This document shows, piece after piece, positions 1 to 5,357 of a stretch of 7,393 bases of DNA (position 1 is its first letter; every line of letters begins with the position of its first letter). The position numbers and the translations under genes were made by a program. The notes under the pieces were generated by a model that saw nothing but the letters and a program-made list of their open reading frames with translations, was not told the DNA's origin and ran no database searches. The DNA comes from Neisseriaceae bacterium. Its GTDB lineage: Bacteria; Pseudomonadota; Gammaproteobacteria; Burkholderiales; Neisseriaceae. The stretch covers positions 1 through 7,393 of the forward strand of contig JASLDB010000107.1 of NCBI GenBank assembly GCA_030151665.1. Reading direction: 5' to 3'.

Positions 1-420
1 CTGATCATTGGTTTGTAGTGTGACACCAATGATTTCTTCAATACCAAAACGTTGACCAATGGGGCGAATAATAAATTCATTGGTAGCAGACAATAACATC
101 ACGGTATCGCCTGCCTCTTGGTGTTTTGCCACCAAAGCTTCTGCTTCGGCAGTAATATTCGGCTCAATAAATTCTGCCATAAACTCTTGGTGCATAGCAT
201 CCAAGGTTTGTCGGTCAAATCGAGTTAAAGGTTCCAATTGAAATGCCAAAAACTCAGGCACATTCAAACAGCCATTTAAATACTGTTGGTAGAAATAATC
301 GTTTTTCTTTTCGACAAAGGCCTTATCCACAACACCTTTACTCATCAAATACCGTGGCCATTCATTGTCTGAATCGCAAGTAATTAAAGTATGGTCTAAG
401 TCAAAAATGGCTAAATTCAT
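1..420 (-). CDS. HAD-IB family phosphatase-like hydrolase (partial, C-terminus outside window)
   Basis: The first 140 residues are visible and the frame is still open at the left edge. The N-terminus MNLAIFDLDHTLI contains HAD motif I (DxDxT, Asp7 and Asp9), which supplies the nucleophile and the acid/base residue. Motif II is seen as LLSAT with Ser111. Between them lies a helical cap-like stretch (about residues 20-95) typical of subclass IB, the SerB-like hypothetical phosphatases, which are usually about 220 residues long; motifs III and IV should lie off the edge. Family knowledge suggests a cytoplasmic phosphomonoesterase, but the substrate cannot be read from the sequence. The ATG at 418-420 follows the hda stop codon after one base, so translation is probably coupled to hda. 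A SerB identity is less likely because the N-terminal ACT-like region of SerB is absent. Confidence 0.88.
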   Translation of the reverse strand, partial: MNLAIFDLDHTLITCDSDNEWPRYLMSKGVVDKAFVEKKNDYFYQQYLNGCLNVPEFLAFQLEPLTRFDRQTLDAMHQEFMAEFIEPNITAEAEALVAKHQEAGDTVMLLSATNEFIIRPIGQRFGIEEIIGVTLQTNDQ

Positions 421-421
421 G

Positions 422-1084
422 TTATTCACTCTGTTGTAGGATTTTTTTCAACAAAGCCAAATTCACACGTTTATTCACCATTAACGAATATTGCCCCAAC
501 TGCTCCAATAAAAAGATCAAGCGATCCAAATCTCGGCTGTAATTGGCCAATAAATAATTAATTAACTCATCGTCAATGGGAATTTGGCGGATTTTGGCAA
601 AACTTCGCAAAGCATCGGCTTTTTCTTGGTAAGTCAACATTCTGACCTCATACACCAAACAATAACCCATGCGTGTGCGTAAATCTTCGCGGATGTATAA
701 GTGAGATGGGGGAACATCGCTGCTTAATAATAAGTAACCTCGTCCACCATCTCGTACTTCATTGAAAATCGAAAACAAAATAATTTGTTCTTCTGCGGAT
801 AATAAATCCACTTGGTCAACGGCCAAGTATTCAAATTCACGAGCATAATCTGTCAACTCATCGTGGCCAGCATGCAAATACAATGCTGTTTTTCCTTGAG
901 AGACGGCTTGTCCTACCCATGCTTGCAAAAGATGGCTTTTGCCAACACTTTCAGCACCCCAAACATAAATCAAACGTTCTTGTTGTGTTTGTAACACTTG
1001 GAGCAACTCAGCGTTTGATTGCCCCAAGAATTTTTCAAACTCAGGGTACTCGTCGCTGGCAAAATCAAACATTAACTGATTCAA
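422..1084 (-). CDS. hda: DnaA regulatory inactivator Hda
   Basis: This 220-residue AAA+ protein is a DnaA domain III homologue. With the DNA-loaded beta clamp it stimulates ATP hydrolysis on DnaA and so prevents re-initiation. The N-terminal QLMFDF (residues 3-8) fits the Hda clamp-binding motif. Walker A is GAESVGKS (43-50), Walker B is at LAVDQVD (87-93), sensor 1 at LLLSSD (118-123), and box VII at DLRTRM with the expected arginine finger Arg138. A sensor 2-like SRDLDRL lies at 183-189. The start is a TTG at 1082-1084. An in-frame TAG lies five codons upstream, and the next ATG (codon 5) would delete most of the clamp motif. A weak ribosome site (GTAGAG) sits 10 bases before the TTG. The gene ends 1 bp before the HAD gene. 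Neisserial Hda proteins, as I recall them, begin the same way. Confidence 0.93.
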   Translation of the reverse strand: MNQLMFDFASDEYPEFEKFLGQSNAELLQVLQTQQERLIYVWGAESVGKSHLLQAWVGQAVSQGKTALYLHAGHDELTDYAREFEYLAVDQVDLLSAEEQIILFSIFNEVRDGGRGYLLLSSDVPPSHLYIREDLRTRMGYCLVYEVRMLTYQEKADALRSFAKIRQIPIDDELINYLLANYSRDLDRLIFLLEQLGQYSLMVNKRVNLALLKKILQQSE

Positions 1085-1117
1085 TGGTCTAATACTCTAC
1101 TTTTTGTCCAAAAAATC

Positions 1118-1170
1118 CACCAATCATTGGCGAATCTTCATTTATTTCGTGCGCCCTATAATGCCATGAT
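1118..1170 (-). promoter_or_regulatory. Possible hda promoter in the 127-bp gap upstream of hda
   Basis: On the minus strand the gap between the PerM-family gene and hda contains TTGAGC, then 18 bases, then CATTAT. This is a partial match to a sigma-70 promoter (about 4 of 6 at each element). A small perfect inverted repeat, CCAAT-G-ATTGG, lies between it and the gene. No convincing terminator follows the PerM-family gene, so hda might also be read through from it. The assignment rests on eye-matched consensus only. Confidence 0.25.
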
Positions 1171-1211
1171 TTAGCCACCTTGCTCAATCACTTTGTCTTG
1201 ATTTTAACGCT

Positions 1212-2285
1212 TTATTTTTTCAAACGATAAAAATTGCTATTCATATATTGCTGAGCACCTTCTCGAGCCAACACCAAACAAATGGCAGCCAAAGGCAAAG
1301 CCAGCAACATACCGACAAAACCCAATAACTTACCAAATGCCATTAATGCAAAAATAACCCACAATGGTGATAAACCAATTCGCTCACCAACCAATCTTGG
1401 CGTAATGAAAAAGCCTTCGGCAAATTGCCCCACAGCAAATACCGCCCAAACAATCATCACAGGCTGCCAAGAGCCATATTGTAATGTTGCTGCCAAAGTA
1501 GCTAAGAATAAGCCAGTAAATGAGCCCAAATACGGAATAAACACCAAAAGACCTGCAATCATGCCAATCGCAAAACCAGAATCCAACCCTGTTAATGCCA
1601 AACCTGATCCATAGAAAAGCCCCATAATCAGCATCACCATCACTTGACCACGTAGAAATTCTCCCAGCACACTATCCAATTGATGTGCAACACGACCTAA
1701 ATCAGTAGCATAACGGCGTGGCACCATTTTTTTAATGCCCTCACCCCAACGACTCCAATCCAACAAAAAGTAATACAGCAAAAATGGCATGAACACCAAA
1801 TTAGTTGCCAAAGCCACCATACTGCCACTTTGTTGCGCCACCATTGGCATTAGCTTTTTTAATGCCTCTTTAATCTGGGTACTATTTTCTTCAACCATTT
1901 GTAAAAGTTGTTGCGAATCAAAGTTTAAATCGGTGCCTGCCAATTTATTTATCCAAGGCAGCAATGATGCCTGAAAATAATGAACAATTTGTGGCATTTT
2001 TGCCATAATGTTAGAAACTTGCGAAATTAACATGGGCACCACGATTAGCAATAGCACCACCACCAAAAAAATGGCAAATAACATCACCAACATGGCTGCC
2101 ACAGCTCGACTAATGCGCCTTTTGGTTAATCTATCTACCAAGGGATTCAGAATATAGGCCAAAACAGCAGAAGCCACAAATGGCGTCAATACACTGCCCA
2201 GACTGATTATCAGCCAAATAAATGCTGTTAAAACCAGCAAACCCACAATTAAAGGTGTGTAAGTCTGCGTTCTTCTTCGGTACAT
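1212..2285 (-). CDS. AI-2E/PerM-family (UPF0118) inner-membrane protein
   Basis: This 357-residue polytopic inner-membrane protein has the usual length for the family. Hydrophobic segments run at about 12-48 (probably two), 60-95, 153-176, 215-233, 236-270, 274-293 and 305-340, and a hydrophilic loop lies at about 97-150. Family signatures are RGQ at 212-214, IPYLG at 250-254, and the C-terminal block from PRLVGERIGLSPLWVIFAL into a glycine-rich membrane helix (296-330). The family includes E. coli TqsA, linked to autoinducer-2 export, and several sodium/proton-linked transporters. The substrate here cannot be inferred, and autoinducer transport should not be assumed. The ATG is fixed by an in-frame TAG two codons upstream; the ribosome site is weak. 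The gene is divergent from purM and lies upstream of hda in the same direction. Confidence 0.9.
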   Translation of the reverse strand: MYRRRTQTYTPLIVGLLVLTAFIWLIISLGSVLTPFVASAVLAYILNPLVDRLTKRRISRAVAAMLVMLFAIFLVVVLLLIVVPMLISQVSNIMAKMPQIVHYFQASLLPWINKLAGTDLNFDSQQLLQMVEENSTQIKEALKKLMPMVAQQSGSMVALATNLVFMPFLLYYFLLDWSRWGEGIKKMVPRRYATDLGRVAHQLDSVLGEFLRGQVMVMLIMGLFYGSGLALTGLDSGFAIGMIAGLLVFIPYLGSFTGLFLATLAATLQYGSWQPVMIVWAVFAVGQFAEGFFITPRLVGERIGLSPLWVIFALMAFGKLLGFVGMLLALPLAAICLVLAREGAQQYMNSNFYRLKK

Positions 2286-2372
2286 AAGCTAACTTTCAGG
2301 TAAAATACGGTTTGTTTTGGTCGCTAAACAAATAGCCTACCCACATCAAGGTAAAAGGATAAGCTAGTGAGT

Positions 2373-2402
2373 ATGACCATGACAAGTAATGGGCACTATA
2401 TT
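2373..2402 (+). promoter_or_regulatory. Possible purM promoter
   Basis: The sequence has ATGACC at 2373-2378, an 18-base spacer, and TATATT at 2397-2402 (5 of 6 to the -10 consensus). Transcription would begin near 2409, giving a very short leader before the purM ribosome site. The divergent PerM-family gene must start from the same 138-bp gap, but I found only poor matches for its promoter (TTGTTT, 18 bases, TATTTT on the minus strand). No PurR-like operator or purine riboswitch was recognisable. Confidence 0.35.
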
Positions 2403-2412
2403 TTTCAAAAAT

Positions 2413-2417
2413 AAGGA
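2413..2417 (+). promoter_or_regulatory. Ribosome binding site that decides the purM start
   Basis: AAGGA lies directly against the ATG at 2418, which is too close to serve it. It is spaced 6 bases from the ATG at 2424, which is ideal. The purM start is therefore placed at 2424, giving MSDSLSYRDAG, which matches the neisserial PurM N-terminus as I remember it. Confidence 0.75.
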
Positions 2418-2423
2418 ATGATT

Positions 2424-3458
2424 ATGAGCGATTCACTTAGCTACCGCGACGCCGGTGTAGACATTGATGCTGGCGACCAACTGGTTGAAAACATCAAGCC
2501 TTTTGCCAAACGCACCATGCGTCCAGAGGTTTTGGGTGACTTAGGTGGCTTCGGAGCGCTGGTTGAAATTAGTAAAAAGTACAAAAACCCTGTGTTGGTT
2601 TCTGGCACAGATGGTGTAGGTACCAAACTAAAACTGGCTTTTGATTGGGACAAACACGATACTGTTGGTATCGATTTGGTGGCAATGAGTGTTAACGATA
2701 TTTTGGTACAAGGTGCCGAACCATTATTTTTCTTAGACTATTTTGCATGTGGCAAACTGGATGTTGCACGTGCCACAGATGTGGTTAAAGGCATTGCTGC
2801 TGGTTGCGAAGAATCAGGCTGTGCATTAATCGGTGGTGAAACTGCAGAAATGCCTGGCATGTACCCAGAAGGTGAATATGACTTAGCGGGCTTTGCTGTG
2901 GGCGTGGTAGAAAAAGAAAATGTCATCAATGGTCGCAGCATTGTCGCAGGTGACATAGTCTTGGGTTTGGCATCCAATGGTGCACACTCAAATGGTTACT
3001 CTTTGGTACGCAAAATTTTGGAGCGTGACAATCCAGAACTTGATACACCATTTGATGGTGAAAAAACGTTGCGTGAAGCCATTATTGCCCCTACTCGCTT
3101 ATATGTAAAACCCATTTTAGCTGCTTTAAAACAATTTACTATTAAAGGCATGGCGCATATCACAGGTGGTGGCATTACTGAGAATATTCCACGTGTTTTA
3201 CCGACCAATACCGTGGCACAGATCGACGCTTCTAGCTGGGAATTGCCTAAATTATTCCAATGGCTACAACAAGGTGGCAATGTGGCAGCCCAAGAAATGT
3301 ATCGCACTTTTAACTGTGGTATTGGCATGGCCATTATCGTCAGCCAAGAAGAAGCAGCGAAGCTACAAGCATTTTTAACTGAACAAGGTGAAACTGTTTA
3401 CACCCTAGGTCACATTCGTGAGCGCAATGGTGACGAGCACCAAACACAAGTTGCATAA
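2424..3458 (+). CDS. purM: Phosphoribosylformylglycinamidine cyclo-ligase (AIR synthetase) PurM
   Basis: This 344-residue cytosolic enzyme is close to the E. coli length of 345. It catalyses the fifth step of de novo purine synthesis, the ATP-dependent ring closure of FGAM to 5-aminoimidazole ribonucleotide. The signatures are all present: YRDAGVDIDAG (7-17), SGTDGVGTK (60-68, nucleotide/phosphate loop), DLVAMSVNDILVQGAEP (84-100), IGGETAEMPGMY (136-147), the LASNGAHSNGYSL block, and the C-terminal-domain GMAHITGGGITENIPR. No frame damage is seen. The start at 2424 is preferred over 2418 because of ribosome-site spacing. The gene appears monocistronic, with its own terminator 17 bases after the stop. 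The protein tail DEHQTQVA and most of the sequence look neisserial, which is the best taxonomic clue in the window. Confidence 0.98.
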   Translation: MSDSLSYRDAGVDIDAGDQLVENIKPFAKRTMRPEVLGDLGGFGALVEISKKYKNPVLVSGTDGVGTKLKLAFDWDKHDTVGIDLVAMSVNDILVQGAEPLFFLDYFACGKLDVARATDVVKGIAAGCEESGCALIGGETAEMPGMYPEGEYDLAGFAVGVVEKENVINGRSIVAGDIVLGLASNGAHSNGYSLVRKILERDNPELDTPFDGEKTLREAIIAPTRLYVKPILAALKQFTIKGMAHITGGGITENIPRVLPTNTVAQIDASSWELPKLFQWLQQGGNVAAQEMYRTFNCGIGMAIIVSQEEAAKLQAFLTEQGETVYTLGHIRERNGDEHQTQVA

Positions 3459-3474
3459 ATAATCTGCAATACAA

Positions 3475-3508
3475 AATTAGGCTGCTTAATAAGCAGCCTA
3501 ATTATTTT
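3475..3508 (+). terminator. Strong rho-independent terminator of purM
   Basis: A perfect 13-bp inverted repeat, AATTAGGCTGCTT (3475-3487) and AAGCAGCCTAATT (3491-3503), encloses a 3-base loop (AAT). It is followed by ATTTT and preceded by AAAA-rich sequence, so it could also act on minus-strand transcripts. It starts 17 bases after the purM stop. The outer AT pairs flank a GC-rich AGGCTGC core, a layout that recalls the paired uptake-sequence terminators of Neisseriaceae, although the core does not match a dialect exactly. Confidence 0.9.
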
Positions 3509-3675
3509 CCTGATACCATGTTGATACACAGACAATGCGTTGAAAATCACTTCTATTCTTAACCATAGCTGATACATCTTCATTACTTTAAATAGCCGAA
3601 TGAATATGTCTACTAATCAAGTACAATGAATAGTCCCTTAAGTGAAATGGTTTATACGCATCATATTATCTACAC

Positions 3676-3720
3676 CACTGATTTACTGGTCAGTCAAAAC
3701 CGACACAAGTGAAATCAGTG
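3676..3720. repeat. Inverted repeat overlapping the operon-end hairpin
   Basis: CACTGATTT (3676-3684) and AAATCAGTG (3712-3720) are perfect 9-bp inverted copies separated by 27 bases. The right arm shares CAGTG (3716-3720) with the left arm of the terminator-like hairpin, so the two structures cannot form together in one transcript. A further small palindrome, ACTG-GT-CAGT, lies in the loop. Confidence 0.6.
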
Positions 3721-3751
3721 CAACACCCCATCAGGAATGGTGCACTGTTTT
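3716..3751. terminator. Probable terminator hairpin at the 3' end of the Roadblock operon
   Basis: CAGTGCA (3716-3722) pairs with TGCACTG (3741-3747), and inside it CCAT (3728-3731) pairs with ATGG (3737-3740) around a 5-base loop, leaving a 5-base bulge. The plus strand continues with TTTT and the minus strand with ATTTC, so both directions are possible. The hairpin lies 11 bp beyond the stop codon of the last minus-strand gene, which favours a role in ending that operon. The bulge and the short T-tract make it weaker than the purM terminator. Confidence 0.5.
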
Positions 3752-3761
3752 GGATCAGATA

Positions 3762-4124
3762 TTATAGGATATCAACAATATTTTTGGCTGCACGTTTTGC
3801 ATCCAAAAATATCAAACCTAGCTTGGCGCCTTCTCGAGCAATCAAAGTCAATACAGCATCTTCACCTGCATAACTCATCAAGATATAGCCATTATTGCCT
3901 TTTACCATTACTTGATCTAAAGTACCGCGGCTTAATTCTTTCGCAGTACGTTCACCCAAGGCCAACATAGCAGCGGCCATTGCACCCACACGGTCTTCGT
4001 CAACATCTTGCGGCAACATTGCAGCCATGGTCAAACCATCAGCAGAAATGATTGCAGATGCTTCGATATCTGCAGATGAACCCATTAAGTCACTCAAAAT
4101 TGACTTGAGCATTTGTTCACGCAT
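3762..4124 (-). CDS. Roadblock/LC7 domain protein (MglB-like)
   Basis: The 120 residues form one Roadblock/LC7 domain and nothing else. Landmarks are the strand-turn-strand SAIISADGLTMAAML (23-37), the long helix DRVGAMAAAMLALGERTAKEL (44-64), the hairpin QVMVKGNNGYILMSYAG (71-87), and AVLTLIAREGAKLGLIFLDAKRAA (90-113). Roadblock proteins dimerise and bind small Ras-like GTPases; MglB of Myxococcus is the GTPase-activating partner of MglA. It is the last gene of the operon, 38 bp after its neighbour, with a good ribosome site (GGAGAG, 5 bases before the ATG). A role as activator or scaffold for the GTPase encoded two genes upstream is inferred from family and context. It is cytoplasmic, with no signal peptide or membrane segment. 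Confidence 0.92.
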   Translation of the reverse strand: MREQMLKSILSDLMGSSADIEASAIISADGLTMAAMLPQDVDEDRVGAMAAAMLALGERTAKELSRGTLDQVMVKGNNGYILMSYAGEDAVLTLIAREGAKLGLIFLDAKRAAKNIVDIL

Positions 4125-4162
4125 GTAAACTCTCCATTACCTCTAAATTATAAAATCCAAAA

Positions 4163-4804
4163 CTATGCACCATAGCGACGGTATAAAATTTCTACAAATT
4201 CAACGAATGCCTCGTTTTGCAATTGGGGCTTACCACCAATAACCAAAACAAATTTGTACTCACCAAAATACAATGGATAAAAAGCCAAATGACTTTGTCC
4301 TGATGGATCACAAATGGACCATGCATTTTGATGAATATTCAAGTTATTACTAATTAATAACGAATGTTGCTCTGACAAACGAATCATTTCACCTGCTAAA
4401 GCACCAATTTCCTCAGCGGACTCATGATGAAAACCTGCCGCAGAAATATACAAACCAGCATCATTGGCAAGCAATGCACGACCCGTATCAGATAGTTGCT
4501 CCATTAAAATTGGCAAACGCTGCTCCATGTTCCCCTTTGCCAATACTTCAGGTGTTTTAGTGCCATAAACAAACTCTAAGCGTTGCAATCGATAAAGCAA
4601 GTTCATCGCGCTGCTATCATCCTCAACCCGAGCCAATTGCTTGAGCATAGGCAACGATAATGGCTGCGGATTTACTTGTTTTAAAAGACTACAAAGCAAA
4701 TTTCTACTGGGTGTTGCCTCACTGCCAGACACTGCATAATATGCGCCAGCCGAGGTTATCCTTGGGTAGAGAGCTTGTTGTAGCGTTAAGTTATTATCTT
4801 CCAT
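4163..4804 (-). CDS. Winged-helix-like plus Roadblock-like protein
   Basis: No named family was recognised with certainty for this 213-residue protein. Residues about 33-80 look helical with a helix-turn-helix rhythm (NLLCSLLKQV, LPMLKQLARV, AMNLLYRLQRLEFVYG), consistent with a small winged-helix domain. Residues about 95-210 follow the Roadblock/LC7 pattern in diverged form: ALLANDAGLYISAAGF (110-125), the long helix SAEEIGALAGEMIRL (129-143), SICDPSGQSHLAFYPLYF (163-180) and KFVLVIGG (184-191). It starts 4 bp after the GTPase stop, with AGAGG nine bases before the ATG, so the two are probably translationally coupled. A heterotypic partner of the neighbouring Roadblock protein or of the GTPase is plausible. 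DNA binding is not supported, because winged helices in such proteins often mediate protein contacts. Confidence 0.75.
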   Translation of the reverse strand: MEDNNLTLQQALYPRITSAGAYYAVSGSEATPSRNLLCSLLKQVNPQPLSLPMLKQLARVEDDSSAMNLLYRLQRLEFVYGTKTPEVLAKGNMEQRLPILMEQLSDTGRALLANDAGLYISAAGFHHESAEEIGALAGEMIRLSEQHSLLISNNLNIHQNAWSICDPSGQSHLAFYPLYFGEYKFVLVIGGKPQLQNEAFVEFVEILYRRYGA

Positions 4805-4808
4805 GTAC

Positions 4809-5348
4809 TCATGCCTCTAAGCCTGGATCAATTGAAAATAGCAAAGCCATTACCAAGTTTTTCACATCAGCAGGCTCCCTAGCATCGACTTCAAACACTG
4901 GAATATTCATGTTTTTGGCTTCCAAGTGTTTTTGGTAGTCTTCCAATACTAGACCACCAGGTATATCCATTTTACTAATGCCAACAACAACAGGAGCCAC
5001 ATCCAATAGATCCGCAAAAGCATCTAGGAAGAAGTCCATATCTTGCAAAGGCGCGTGACGTTGATTATCTAACATGAGTACCAAGCCCATGCCGCCCATG
5101 CTTAAGATTTCCCACATAAAGTCAAAACGCTCTTGACCTGGCGTACCATATAAATGGACTTTGGTGTCTTCATCAAGACGGATGACACCATAATCCATAG
5201 CCACTGTTGTATGGCCTTTACGAACCAATGTCATGTCTGATGCACTGGCATCAGTCGTAACAGGCGGATCATCACTGATGGCAGCAATTGCTGTCGTCTT
5301 ACCCACCCCTACAGGTCCCGTAAAAATAATTTTACTTTCTTCAATCAT
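4809..5348 (-). CDS. Small Ras-like GTPase (COG2229 / MglA-like)
   Basis: This 179-residue single-domain GTPase has G1/P-loop GPVGVGKTT (11-19), a switch I region at TTVAMDYG (47-54) and G3/switch II LYGTPGQERFDF (67-78) with Gln72. The G4 position reads ISKMD (124-128) where NKxD is usual, and G5 probably VDAREP (154-159). The TPGQ form of G3, in place of DxxGQ, is typical of prokaryotic MglA-like and conservon-type GTPases. There is no membrane anchor or lipidation signal. Such proteins act as GTP/GDP switches that recruit effectors to defined cell sites, and their activity is set by Roadblock partners. The gene lies 9 bp after the receiver-like gene, with an AAGGCG ribosome site overlapping that gene's stop, and 4 bp before a Roadblock-like gene. 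The linkage strongly supports a GTPase-Roadblock module; the cellular process is unknown. Confidence 0.9.
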   Translation of the reverse strand: MIEESKIIFTGPVGVGKTTAIAAISDDPPVTTDASASDMTLVRKGHTTVAMDYGVIRLDEDTKVHLYGTPGQERFDFMWEILSMGGMGLVLMLDNQRHAPLQDMDFFLDAFADLLDVAPVVVGISKMDIPGGLVLEDYQKHLEAKNMNIPVFEVDAREPADVKNLVMALLFSIDPGLEA

Positions 5349-5357
5349 GAATTCGCC

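Larger units (their letters stand above)
3509..3761. other. Convergent intergenic region with no supported gene
   Basis: Together with the purM terminator this fills the 303 bp between purM and the Roadblock operon. Short open frames exist, for example 28 codons from the ATG at 3626, but none has a ribosome site or a recognisable product. The only structured part is the right end, where two overlapping inverted repeats lie at 3676-3747. No tRNA, promoter or mobile-element end was recognised. Confidence 0.6.

Noticed and set aside
901..915. GACGGC within hda as part of a neisserial uptake sequence
   Set aside because: The flanking bases do not match TTCAGACGGC; it is ordinary coding sequence.
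2286..2417. Purine riboswitch or PurR operator upstream of purM
   Set aside because: No paired-stem layout of a purine riboswitch and no long PurR-type palindrome could be seen; the gap is short and already holds two divergent starts.
2418..2423. Alternative purM start two codons upstream (ATG at 2418)
   Set aside because: The AAGGA ribosome site abuts this ATG with no spacer, while the ATG at 2424 has a 6-base spacer and gives the expected N-terminus.
3626..3712. A 28-codon plus-strand open frame in the convergent intergenic region
   Set aside because: It has no ribosome site or promoter and no recognisable peptide features, and it overlaps the inverted-repeat region.
4660..4938. A 92-codon plus-strand open frame spanning the GTPase/Roadblock-like junction
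   Set aside because: It is antisense to two well-supported genes and its product has no recognisable domain. Other plus-strand frames opposite hda, the PerM-family gene and the receiver-like gene were dismissed for the same reason.
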